Below are positions 1 through 7,094 of a DNA stretch of 13,014 bases, piece by piece (within the stretch, counting starts at the first letter, position 1; each line of letters starts with the position of its first letter). This DNA comes from Bacteroidota bacterium (GTDB lineage: Bacteria; Bacteroidota; Bacteroidia; Bacteroidales; Prolixibacteraceae): contig JAEWME010000155.1 in assembly GCA_023393265.1 (NCBI GenBank), positions 1-13,014 of the forward strand, in the 5' to 3' direction. The notes beneath the pieces were generated by a model. It searched no databases. It was not told where the DNA came from and saw only the letters and a program-made list of their open reading frames with translations. The position numbers and the translations under genes are program-made.

Positions 1-493
1 TTCTGATCGCGTAAATCCACTCATCCAAATATTCTCCGTTTTTGAAAACAGCCTTTTCGAGCACGGCCTCCAACGTGAATCCTGCTTTTTCGAGCACGCG
101 GTGCGAGGCTTTGTTGGTGTGAAACGGGCGGGCAAATATGCGGGTGATGCCGAGTCGTTCGAATGCTTCGACAACAAGCATTTCGATGGCTTTGGTCGTG
201 ATGCCTTTGCCCCAGAATGGTTCAGCCAGCCAGTAGCCAAGTTCAGCATTTTTGCGGTAAATGTCGGTTTGTACTGAAATGCCAATTCCGCCGACGACTT
301 CTCCGTCCACTTCGATGGCGCGGTAAATTTTGTCTTCGCTGCCACTGGCAAACGCAATGAATTTTTTCGCGCCTTCAGGCGTTGAAACACTTGCAAAACC
401 GTCGGACATAAACTGCATGATTTTGGCATTCCCGGCGTATTTCAGCAAAGCCGCTGCATCTTCAGTTTTCCATTGTTTCAGCTTGATGTCCAT
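1..493 (-). CDS. GNAT-family N-acetyltransferase (RimJ/RimL-like), 3' end outside the window
   Basis: The reading frame opens at an ATG at 493 and stays open to the left edge (about 164 codons), so the C-terminus is missing. The protein has the RimJ/RimL-type GNAT layout: an N-terminal strand and helix (MDIKLKQWKTEDAAALLKY), the central strand pair IGISVQTDIYRKNAELGYWL, the acetyl-CoA loop EPFWGKGITTKA in place of the usual Q/RxxGxG/A, and the C-terminal RPFHTNKASHRVLEKAGF segment typical of this branch. Such enzymes transfer acetyl from acetyl-CoA to amino groups of proteins or small molecules; the substrate cannot be read from the sequence. The start lies one base after the LytTR regulator's stop codon, behind a GGGAGAAT ribosome-binding sequence inside that gene, so the two are very likely co-transcribed and translationally coupled. 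The family is certain; the role in this cluster is unknown. Confidence 0.9.
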   Translation of the reverse strand, partial: MDIKLKQWKTEDAAALLKYAGNAKIMQFMSDGFASVSTPEGAKKFIAFASGSEDKIYRAIEVDGEVVGGIGISVQTDIYRKNAELGYWLAEPFWGKGITTKAIEMLVVEAFERLGITRIFARPFHTNKASHRVLEKAGFTLEAVLEKAVFKNGEYLDEWIYAIR

Positions 494-494
494 T

Positions 495-1250
495 TTATTC
501 TCCCAGCCATTTCTTGAACGCTGTCACCTTGTCGATGCTCACAAAAACGTCTTCGGCAGGTTTTGGCGCCAATTCCAGTTTTAAGTGGCTCTTCGGGAAA
601 ATATGCACCTGCCTGATGGCAACATGTTTGATCAAATATTGCCGGTTGATGCGGAAAAAATCCTTCGGGTTTAGTTCGTTCAGTAGGTTGTCGAGCGAAT
701 AGTCAACCGGGTAATGTTTGGTGTCATTCAGCACGGCGTAGGTCATGCCCTCTTTCGAGTAAAAATAGGCTATTTCCGATACGCCAAACGACTTGATTTT
801 TTGTCCGTACGAAACCGAAAACCGGTCGCGGTAGCTCACCTCTTTTTTGCTGATCATGTCGAACAGCGCCGACATGTCGATGCCGTTTTTCTGCCCGTTC
901 CATTCCTTGTATTTGGCGATGGCATTGTTCAAATCTTCCTGAACAATGGGCTTCAGCAGGTAGTCGATGCTTTTCAGCTTGAAAGCGCGGATGGCATACT
1001 CGTCGAAAGCCGTCGTGAAAATGATCGGCGACTCCACTTTGACTTTCTCAAAAATGGCAAAACTCAGGTCGTCTTCGAGGTGAATATCCAGGAAAATCAG
1101 GTCGGGGTGGGGGTTGCTTTTGAACCATTCCACCGAATCTTCCACCGATTCGAGTTTGGCCAGCACTTTCACCGACGGGTCGTATTTCAGGATCATGCTT
1201 TCGAGGCGGCGTGCAGCCAGTTGTTCATCTTCAATAATCAGTACGTTCAT
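495..1250 (-). CDS. LytTR-family DNA-binding response regulator
   Basis: 251 residues, full length for the LytR/AlgR family. The receiver domain (about 1-118) has the acidic pair E7-D8, phosphoacceptor D55 in LIFLDIHLED, T80 and K100-P101. After a linker, a LytTR DNA-binding domain covers about 140-249 and ends in the usual VSIDKVTAFKKWL helix. Such regulators are phosphorylated by LytS-type kinases and bind paired direct repeats about 21 bp apart. A kinase of that type lies in the same cluster (2990-6301) and a repeat with that geometry lies upstream of it, so this protein is the likely output regulator of the operon. The ATG at 1250 is the natural start because the conserved MNVLIIEDE sequence begins there. 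The 68 bp gap to the upstream gene could hold an internal promoter, but none is clear. The GNAT gene follows after one base. Confidence 0.95.
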   Translation of the reverse strand: MNVLIIEDEQLAARRLESMILKYDPSVKVLAKLESVEDSVEWFKSNPHPDLIFLDIHLEDDLSFAIFEKVKVESPIIFTTAFDEYAIRAFKLKSIDYLLKPIVQEDLNNAIAKYKEWNGQKNGIDMSALFDMISKKEVSYRDRFSVSYGQKIKSFGVSEIAYFYSKEGMTYAVLNDTKHYPVDYSLDNLLNELNPKDFFRINRQYLIKHVAIRQVHIFPKSHLKLELAPKPAEDVFVSIDKVTAFKKWLGE

Positions 1251-1318
1251 GGGTTTATCGATTTTTTTAGTTTAAAAGCGGGAGCAAAACGGTATGAAGA
1301 AAATGTTCGGGTCATTTG

Positions 1319-1813
1319 CTAACTTTCATCTTTTGCTTTTAGCATTTCACCGGTTGCCAGGTAATGATGAAGCAGGTTTTCGAGCCCTTTTATTTTTTTG
1401 CTGAACTCGTCGTTCGACGAGCTTTCCACATAGCGGTTTCCTTCTTCGTTAAATCCGGTGATAACCTGTTTCCATTTCAAAGTGGTGGTTTCCGTATCCG
1501 CGTTTGTCAGTGTAATTGTATACCTGATAGCCCATTTTCCTGAAACCCGGATGAATTCGATAAGTTTGTTGGGTTCATACCGGCTGGTAACCCAGATTTC
1601 GTGAGGATCTTCGGTGGCGAAAATACAGTCTTGCTCTGCATAGCCCGATTCTGAGTATAAAAGGTCGCACTTCCAGTACGAGATCCAGTCGTATTCGCGG
1701 ATGGGGCAGAGTTGCGGAAACACTTTTTCTCCCGGAAAATTCAGGTGCTGTTCTGCGGTTAGTGTGCACCTTTTGGCTTCGAATGATTTGTTTTTCATGT
1801 GCTGCTGTTTCAT
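1319..1813 (-). CDS. SRPBCC-superfamily (START-like fold) protein
   Basis: 164 residues with no signal peptide or membrane segment, so probably cytoplasmic. The segment about 23-128 resembles the SRPBCC ligand-binding fold: FPGEKVFPQLCPIREYDW (26-43) is followed by a W-K-C-D-LLYS strand (47-54), a second cysteine-containing strand ending in F-A-T-E (63-68), and paired strands rich in T and W near 95-120. The CP(I/V)REYxW pattern recurs in bacterial proteins annotated as SRPBCC family. Members bind hydrophobic ligands or act on them; the ligand here is unknown. The ATG at 1813 overlaps the stop of the receiver-only gene as ATGA, which favours this start over the internal Met6 and implies translational coupling. 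Position inside a two-component operon suggests a ligand-binding or stress-related accessory role, which is inference. Confidence 0.75.
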   Translation of the reverse strand: MKQQHMKNKSFEAKRCTLTAEQHLNFPGEKVFPQLCPIREYDWISYWKCDLLYSESGYAEQDCIFATEDPHEIWVTSRYEPNKLIEFIRVSGKWAIRYTITLTNADTETTTLKWKQVITGFNEEGNRYVESSSNDEFSKKIKGLENLLHHYLATGEMLKAKDES

Positions 1814-2229
1814 TGTTTTCTTTGATTGGTCAATTTTTTGAAAAGCTCCGGATCGATTACACTGCTGCTATTTTCAGTCCGGTTTTTATGTGTGTGGATA
1901 ATCTTCTCCAGTTCGTCGGAGGCAATAGGTTTCAGGAGATAAGCAATGTTGTATTGCCTGAATAGCCCGGTAGAATGCTCGTCGGTAGCCGTTGTGAAAA
2001 CAACAGGGCAACTGATCGGATTCTGTTCGAAAATGGTAAAGCTCAGTCCGTCTTCCAGGTGAATGTCGGCGAAAATCAAATCGGGCTTCACATTTTCTTT
2101 CAGCCATTTCACCGATTCGCTTACCGACTCCAGTTTAGCTGCTATTTCAGCTTCAGGTTTAATCTCTATAATCATTCGCTCCAGTCTGCGCGCGGCAAAC
2201 TCCTCATCTTCAATAATAACGATCTTCAT
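1810..2229 (-). CDS. Receiver-only response regulator (LytTR-type REC domain without output domain)
   Basis: 139 residues. The receiver domain has every phosphorylation residue: E7-D8, phosphoacceptor D55 in LIFADIHLED, T80 and K100-P101. It closely parallels the receiver of the LytTR regulator at 495-1250 (shared IIEDE, AARRLE, AKLESV, LIF-DIHLED and YLLKPI segments at the same residue numbers), so the two are paralogues. The chain stops about 20 residues into the linker, where a LytTR domain would start, and the next gene is an SRPBCC protein with no trace of LytTR. It cannot bind DNA by a known domain. It could act as a phosphate sink or a shuttle to an Hpt protein, or bind a partner. The stop overlaps the next start as ATGA; the upstream beta-lactamase gene ends one base before this start. 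Confidence 0.9.
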   Translation of the reverse strand: MKIVIIEDEEFAARRLERMIIEIKPEAEIAAKLESVSESVKWLKENVKPDLIFADIHLEDGLSFTIFEQNPISCPVVFTTATDEHSTGLFRQYNIAYLLKPIASDELEKIIHTHKNRTENSSSVIDPELFKKLTNQRKQ

Positions 2230-2230
2230 T

Positions 2231-2974
2231 TTAATTTTTCTTGATAACCAATTCCCGTGTGTGTTTCAGCAATTCGGTTCCGCCCCATTGTCCATGTCCG
2301 GGAACTACAAATTCTGCATTTTTATATTTACTGATAACTTTATCGATTGTTCCGGGCCAGTTTTCCAACTCGGCATCCGACAGGTTCCCGAGTCCTTTCG
2401 ACTCCATTTCCTTGCACATGCAACCTGCAAAAAGCACCTTTTCCTCAGGAAGCCAAACAACAATATTGTCTTTCGTATGGCCTCCGCCTGGATACCAGCA
2501 ATCAATCGGTTTTCCGTCCATGTTTATTTGCAGTGAATCTTTAAAGCCTTTCGCCGGAACAGGCAGTTTTCTTTTTTTAGCCTCGTTGATAGTTAATCGA
2601 TTGGCATACGATTTAATACCTAGGCTTTGCAGGTATTTGAGGCCGCCCATGCAGTCTTCGTGCCAATGGTTCGGCACAAAACCAACGACTTTAGCCTTTA
2701 GCGAATCCTTGATCACACCAACCAATACAGCAGTGAGCGAATCGGTAACCGGCGTGTCTAAAAGGAATGCTTTTCCGTTTTGGGTGTAAATGACGCCGTT
2801 CGAAGAGACTCTACCAAAACCGTTGATGGTTTCGACCGAAATATGTATCCATGTATGATTAGTAATTTGAATAAGTTTCAGGTCGGCGGAAGCGGAAATC
2901 GTCTTCGGGCTTTTTTGCGCATCGGAAGCAAATTGTAATATGACAATCAGTAGTATGGAAATTATATATTTCAT
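2231..2974 (-). CDS. Subclass B1 metallo-beta-lactamase (secreted)
   Basis: 247 residues, normal for class B1 zinc beta-lactamases. An N-terminal signal sequence (about 1-19: MKY, a hydrophobic run, then SDAQ) predicts export to the periplasm. All zinc ligands are visible: H103, H105 and D107 in NHWHEDCMGG, H166 in YPGGGHTKDN, C185 in LFAGCMCK, and H227 in VVPGHGQWGG. These correspond to H116, H118, D120, H196, C221 and H263 of the standard numbering. K188 and N197, the usual substrate-carboxylate contacts (K224, N233), are also kept. The segments SYANRLTI and GGGHTKDNIVVWLPEEKVLF place it among the Bacteroidota B1 enzymes (CfiA/BlaB-like lineage). It probably hydrolyses beta-lactams, including carbapenems, but the actual spectrum cannot be read. 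It lies 15 bp after the kinase stop and one base before the receiver gene, an unusual setting for such an enzyme. Confidence 0.93.
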   Translation of the reverse strand: MKYIISILLIVILQFASDAQKSPKTISASADLKLIQITNHTWIHISVETINGFGRVSSNGVIYTQNGKAFLLDTPVTDSLTAVLVGVIKDSLKAKVVGFVPNHWHEDCMGGLKYLQSLGIKSYANRLTINEAKKRKLPVPAKGFKDSLQINMDGKPIDCWYPGGGHTKDNIVVWLPEEKVLFAGCMCKEMESKGLGNLSDAELENWPGTIDKVISKYKNAEFVVPGHGQWGGTELLKHTRELVIKKN

Positions 2975-2989
2975 GGCTTTGCTTGTGAA

Positions 2990-5900
2990 TTATGATTCTG
3001 AAATTAATGGAATGATTGCCCTGAACTGGCTGGTGGTTTTTTCGAAAACAGGAACGGTATTATTCAGTAACCGGTAGCGGTTTTGAATGTTTTTCAGTCC
3101 CACACCAGTCGAACCCATGTGCGCCTCGCGCTCCTGAAGATTATTTACGACGTTCAGGTTATTGTTCTCGTCAATGAAAATGTCGATTACCAAAGGTGAT
3201 TTCTTCGACATTGCATTGTGTTTGATGGCGTTTTCGATGAGCAACTGCATGGCCAGCGGAATCACCCTGAAATTCTTTTTTTCGTCAGGAATAGCAATGT
3301 TTACCTGCACTTTGTCCATAAACCGGATGTTGATCAGGAAGATGTAGGCATCTAGGAAACTCATTTCAGTATTCAGTGTCACCAACTCATTGTCCTTGTT
3401 TTCCAGAACATACCGGTACACTTTCGCGAGGTGTTCCGTAAATTTCTCGGCCAGTTCGGGTTCGAGCCTGATGAGTGAAGTTAGCACATTCAGACTGTTG
3501 AACAGGAAGTGTGGATTGACCTGTTGTTTCAGTACATCGAACTGCGATTGCAGGTTTTCTTTCTGAAGTTTCAGCAGTTGTGTATTGGCTTTTGTCAGTT
3601 CTTTGGTGCGCTCGCGAATGGTTTGTTCCAGGTCAAGGTTGATTTCCTCCAGTCGTTTATGTGCTGTTTTTATTTCTTCTTCGGCTTTCACCCGCTCGGT
3701 AATGTCTTTGGCAGTTCCAACAACCGCTGTCTTTCCATCAAGTTCTGTCAGGTTGGTCGAAAGTATCACCGGGATGCGGGTTTGTCCGTCTTTATGTAAT
3801 AGTTTGAATTCGTAGCTCCACGATCCGGCCACGCCGTTTTTTCTTCCAAGGTTTTTCTCGGCTGCTATTTTTTTGTATTCAGGTGGCACAACGGCGTTGA
3901 AATGCTGTCCTTTCATTTCGTCTACGGTGTAACCCAATATGTTGACAATGGCGTCGTTCACGAAAAGGAATTTTTCATCCTGAAGTACAAATAATCCTTC
4001 CTGAAGGCTTTGTATCACCTGGCGGTAATGTTGCTCGCTGTTGCGCAGCGCTTCTTCCATTGCTTTGCGTTCCGAGATGTCGATGATCAGACCGCGGATA
4101 CCAAACGGCTTGTCGTTCTCTTTCATCGGGCTGCTGTAAATCACGATTGGGAACGTACTTCCGTCGCGGCGCATGGCTGTATATTCCATGCCGCCATCCC
4201 GCCCTTTTTCGATAAATGCTTTCTGCATGTTGTCCAGAAGTCGCTCTCGGTCTTCGGGTACAATGCCTTTGGTTGCCGGAAAGCCGATTTCAGCTTCCGA
4301 AATCCCGAAAGCAATCAATCCTGTTTTATTCAGGTAAATTACCTGTCCGTTGATGTCGAGTTCGAAAATGGTTTGCGGCAACAGGTCGGCTAGTTCGCGG
4401 AATTTTCGTTCACTCTTTTTTAATGCCTCTTCCATCGCTTTTCGCTCGGAGATATCGATGATAAGCCCGCGTGTACCAATGAATTCTCCATTCTCAACCA
4501 TGGCCGAAGCATAGAAAATTGCCGGAAAAGTGGTGCCATCTTTGCGCAGTGTCGTATATTCATCGGAGCCAATTGCAATTTTTTCACGGAGCGCCCTTTC
4601 GCGGCTCACTTTCATTTTTTCGCGGTCTTCAGGAATAACGCCTCCTGTCGATTCGAAGCCAATTTCATCTTTATCAAGCCTGAAGGCAATTCGTCCGGCT
4701 GAGTTGATGTAGGTAACCCTTCCGTTTGCGTCGAGTTCATAAACGGTTTGGGGGAGGAGGTCGGCCAGTTCGCGAAATTTTCGCTCACTTTTTTCCAGCG
4801 CCTCCTGCATCCTGATCTGACTTGTGATATCGCGGGTTGTGATGAAAGAAGCCGGTTTGCCATTTACTTCAATGGAGGTTGAATTAAACTCAACAATGAC
4901 GCGTGTTCCGTTTTTGTGAAGCAGAGTTGCCTGATAGCGAAGATCGCCCAGTTCGCCGCGCATCCGGCGGTAATGAATGTCTATCACACGAGCCCTGTCT
5001 TCAGGAGCGATGGAATCGGGACCAAACGATTTTGTACACTCATCAACAGTGTAGCCCATCATTTCGGCAAACGCATTGTTCACCATTGTTACTTTTTCGT
5101 TCTGACTAATGATGATGCCGTCGAGTGATTTTTCGATTAATGTACGGTATTTTTTCTCACTCTCACTCAATTCGTTTTGCATCCTGAGTCGCCCGGTAAT
5201 GTCGCGGGCTGTTATGATGTGAACCTGGCGCCCTTCCAGGTCGGTTACTCCAGCCGATATTTCCACAGCAAAGACCGATCCGTCGCGTTTTTTGTGGTAC
5301 CTGATTGGGACAAAGCTTGAATCGTTGAGTGTGGCATGGCGTGTTTGTTCGGGTTCTGCCGATATGTCGACATTGCGAAGTTTCAAAAATTCGTTGTGTG
5401 CGTAGCCATAAATGGACGATGCAGCAGGATTGGCATCCAGTATTTTTCCTGTTTCTTTTTCGATCAGGAAAATGGCATCCGATTCGGCTTCAAACAGTTT
5501 CTTGTATTTCTTCTCGCTCGCGCGGAGGGTTTGTTCCAGCTTTTTTTGCTCGGTGTGGTCGCGCAGTATGATGAAAGTGGCATGATGTCCATTGTAGTTA
5601 ATGTAGCTCGTGTTTATCTCGAAGTAAATCTGACGTCCAGATTTAGAGATGCCCTTGGCTTCGTATATCATATGGTGCTTTTCGCCCGACATGCGCATTC
5701 GGTGATACTCTGTCAGTCGTCCTTTGTCTTCAGCAGCAACCAGGTCCAGAAAATCCTTTTCAAGAAGTTCTTCCTCCGAATATTCCATCATGGTGCAAAA
5801 TGCCTTGTTTACAAACTTGAACTTTCCGAATTGAGTAATGATGATGCCGTCGTGGGCGTTTTCGATCAGGGTGCGGTATTTTTTTTCGCTTTGCTCCAGT

Positions 5901-6301
5901 TCATCCTGCATTCGCTTGCGCTCGGTAATATCTCTGACCGTGATGAGAGAAGCCGATTCTCCTTTATAACTGATGGGCGAAACACTGAATTCGACGTCTA
6001 TTTCTGTACCGCTGCGATGTAGCAGTGAAGTGTTGTCGACGCTATATTTCCTGATTCCATTCATGCAGTCCGAAAGCTGTTGCATCATTCGTTCCTTACT
6101 CCATTGTGGCAAAAGATCGGCGGCACTCATGCCGCACAGTTCGGCGCGTGTATAGCCAACCATGTCGCAAAAAGCTTTGTTTACATACCTGAAAACACCG
6201 CCTTGAGTGATGTTGATACCATCCCTGGCATTTTCGACCATCTCGAAAAACAATTCAGGACTTTCAGGTGTGTGTTTATTTTCAGAACAGTCTTTGTTCA
6301 T
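2990..6301 (-). CDS. Seven-PAS-domain LytS-type sensor histidine kinase (soluble)
   Basis: 1103 residues with no membrane segment or signal peptide, so a cytoplasmic sensor. Seven PAS/PAC units follow one another, starting near residues 13, 138, 262, 381, 505, 631 and 755; most end in a (R/I/K)DITERK-like linker helix. A coiled coil at about 870-925 leads to a LytS-type His_kinase core (PF06580 class): phosphorylation site H931 in QQVNPHFLFNSLN, the N-box LLIENAIKHN (1020-1029), and the G-box GVGLKN (1066-1071). Such kinases phosphorylate LytTR regulators, and one is encoded in the same cluster, as is a receiver-only protein. The PAS ligands (heme, flavin, small molecule) are not evident. PAS 5 and 6 are near copies of each other. 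The gene leads the operon, and the beta-lactamase gene follows 15 bp after its stop. Confidence 0.95.
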   Translation of the reverse strand: MNKDCSENKHTPESPELFFEMVENARDGINITQGGVFRYVNKAFCDMVGYTRAELCGMSAADLLPQWSKERMMQQLSDCMNGIRKYSVDNTSLLHRSGTEIDVEFSVSPISYKGESASLITVRDITERKRMQDELEQSEKKYRTLIENAHDGIIITQFGKFKFVNKAFCTMMEYSEEELLEKDFLDLVAAEDKGRLTEYHRMRMSGEKHHMIYEAKGISKSGRQIYFEINTSYINYNGHHATFIILRDHTEQKKLEQTLRASEKKYKKLFEAESDAIFLIEKETGKILDANPAASSIYGYAHNEFLKLRNVDISAEPEQTRHATLNDSSFVPIRYHKKRDGSVFAVEISAGVTDLEGRQVHIITARDITGRLRMQNELSESEKKYRTLIEKSLDGIIISQNEKVTMVNNAFAEMMGYTVDECTKSFGPDSIAPEDRARVIDIHYRRMRGELGDLRYQATLLHKNGTRVIVEFNSTSIEVNGKPASFITTRDITSQIRMQEALEKSERKFRELADLLPQTVYELDANGRVTYINSAGRIAFRLDKDEIGFESTGGVIPEDREKMKVSRERALREKIAIGSDEYTTLRKDGTTFPAIFYASAMVENGEFIGTRGLIIDISERKAMEEALKKSERKFRELADLLPQTIFELDINGQVIYLNKTGLIAFGISEAEIGFPATKGIVPEDRERLLDNMQKAFIEKGRDGGMEYTAMRRDGSTFPIVIYSSPMKENDKPFGIRGLIIDISERKAMEEALRNSEQHYRQVIQSLQEGLFVLQDEKFLFVNDAIVNILGYTVDEMKGQHFNAVVPPEYKKIAAEKNLGRKNGVAGSWSYEFKLLHKDGQTRIPVILSTNLTELDGKTAVVGTAKDITERVKAEEEIKTAHKRLEEINLDLEQTIRERTKELTKANTQLLKLQKENLQSQFDVLKQQVNPHFLFNSLNVLTSLIRLEPELAEKFTEHLAKVYRYVLENKDNELVTLNTEMSFLDAYIFLINIRFMDKVQVNIAIPDEKKNFRVIPLAMQLLIENAIKHNAMSKKSPLVIDIFIDENNNLNVVNNLQEREAHMGSTGVGLKNIQNRYRLLNNTVPVFEKTTSQFRAIIPLISES

Positions 6302-6330
6302 AGACCGAACATTTTTAATTAAAAATTGAG
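6302..6330. repeat. 16-bp AT-rich perfect palindrome just before the kinase start
   Basis: ATTTTTAATTAAAAAT at 6311-6326 reads the same on both strands and lies 10 bp upstream of the kinase ATG. It sits in the likely 5' leader and could be an operator or affect translation. AT-rich palindromes also arise by chance, so function is uncertain. Confidence 0.35.
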
Positions 6331-6369
6331 TGAATGTATAAGCGGATTTTATTGCCGGATATTAAAATA

Positions 6370-6402
6370 CATGTGAATGACGTGTTTTGGCACGTGAATG
6401 AC
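6370..6402 (-). promoter_or_regulatory. Putative LytTR operator: paired direct repeats with 21-bp period
   Basis: CAyGTGAATGAC occurs at 6370-6381 and again at 6391-6402, 11 of 12 bases identical and exactly 21 bp apart, which is two helical turns. Read in the direction of the kinase gene, each copy is GTCATTCACrTG. LytTR-family regulators bind two direct repeats with this spacing; E. coli YpdB uses a GGCATTTCAT-N11 pair, which shares the CATT core. The site lies about 70-100 bp upstream of the kinase start, and the cluster encodes a LytTR regulator. The rest of the 6302-6597 gap shows no coding frame and no clear TAnnTTTG box on the minus strand. An additional ACGTG/CACGT inverted pair overlaps the repeats (6380-6384 and 6391-6395). 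The operator role is inferred from geometry and context. Confidence 0.55.
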
Positions 6403-6530
6403 TTGCTGCTGTTGCATAAGCAGAGGTTTAGCTTATTTATTGTCTTTTTTTCTGAAATCTAAGTTCCGGAAAATCATTCAAGCAAGGTAACATTTATTTT
6501 TCTGAAACTGGACGAAATTACCATCCTGCG

Positions 6531-6573
6531 AAAAAAGCAAAACCCACAAACCTGTCTTCAGATTCATGGGTTT
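6531..6573 (-). terminator. Probable rho-independent terminator after the Hpt gene
   Basis: On the minus strand, 25 nt after the Hpt stop, AAACCCA (6573-6567) pairs with TGGGTTT (6546-6540). The interior is partly paired (CTG/CAG at 6561-6559 and 6554-6552), and a six-T run follows (6536-6531). The stem is interrupted, so strength is uncertain, but the place and T-run fit an end to Hpt transcription before the kinase operon. Confidence 0.5.
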
Positions 6574-6597
6574 CGTTTAATTATCGAATGGTTGATT

Positions 6598-6951
6598 TTA
6601 CATCCTGATAATCTCTTCCTGAAGTTCTTTCTCGGCTTCTCCAACCTCGAAGATGAATTCGTTTACATATTCAGGATACGAGTCAATGTCTTCCAGTTTC
6701 TGGGTTTTCAACTGAAGTTCTTTCAGCCGGTATCCCAGTTCGTTCATGCCGAAAGTCATCACCGACGACTTTGCTTTGTGCGCCAGTTCACCCAGCTCTT
6801 TGTATTTTTTCTCCGACAGATGATTGGTCAACCCGTTTCTGAATTCGGGCAACTGTTCAAAAAACATCTGAATAAATTCCTTGACAATTTCAGGTTCTCC
6901 GCCTGTAATCTCTTTCAGGTAATCCAGATTTGTGAAACGTTTTCCAGCCAT
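6598..6951 (-). CDS. Stand-alone Hpt domain phosphotransfer protein
   Basis: 117 residues when started at the ATG at 6951 (MAGKRFTNLDYLKEI). The frame could be opened further upstream, but that leader is not Hpt-like and would cover the divergent gap, so the shorter form is preferred. The whole chain is one four-helix Hpt domain: T7-NLDYL and an I-V-K-E-FI-MF helix (22-31), then the phosphorylatable H58 in ELAHKAKSSVMTFGM, matching the family's HxxK(G/S)S pattern, then an amphipathic C-terminal helix. Hpt proteins pass phosphate between receiver domains in a phosphorelay. No hybrid kinase is encoded nearby; the receiver-only protein at 1810-2229 is one possible partner, but the pairing is speculative. 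The gene diverges from gcvT and ends at a terminator-like hairpin, so it is probably transcribed alone. The ribosome-binding site is weak. Confidence 0.88.
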   Translation of the reverse strand: MAGKRFTNLDYLKEITGGEPEIVKEFIQMFFEQLPEFRNGLTNHLSEKKYKELGELAHKAKSSVMTFGMNELGYRLKELQLKTQKLEDIDSYPEYVNEFIFEVGEAEKELQEEIIRM

Positions 6952-7086
6952 TTGTGTCTTTATTAGGGATCGTAATCTTGTTATGCAATAATACAAAAAA
7001 ATGAGATAGGAGATGTTACCCCAATTCTGAATTCCTGGGTTTCCAATCCGCTTGAAAAAACAAGTCTTTTGGAGTTCAAAAACTAA

Positions 7087-7094
7087 TATCTTTG
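7087..7094 (+). promoter_or_regulatory. Bacteroidota-type -7 box for gcvT
   Basis: TATCTTTG fits the TAnnTTTG consensus of the Bacteroidota housekeeping sigma factor. A TTTG at 7068-7071 is closer than the usual -33 element (15 bp spacer instead of about 19-21). Transcription would start near 7101, giving a 5' leader of about 60 nt that holds a small hairpin, CATGC (7109-7113) with GCATG (7119-7123). The box overlaps a possible upstream TTG start of the gcvT frame, which supports the internal ATG at 7164. The leader is too short for a glycine riboswitch. Confidence 0.5.

Noticed and set aside
714..1322. Long plus-strand open frame (202 codons) opposite the LytTR regulator
   Set aside because: It is antisense to a gene with full receiver and LytTR motifs and shows no recognisable domain. 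Other long antisense frames over the kinase (5336-6022) and the DUF4252 region (9765-10346) were rejected for the same reason.
1319..1813. Remnant of a LytTR DNA-binding domain after the receiver-only gene
   Set aside because: The translated sequence shows SRPBCC-like features, and no LytTR motif was found there.
2231..2974. Beta-lactamase on a mobile element
   Set aside because: No transposase, inverted repeat, integrase or attachment site is seen around it, and its close spacing to neighbours argues against recent insertion.
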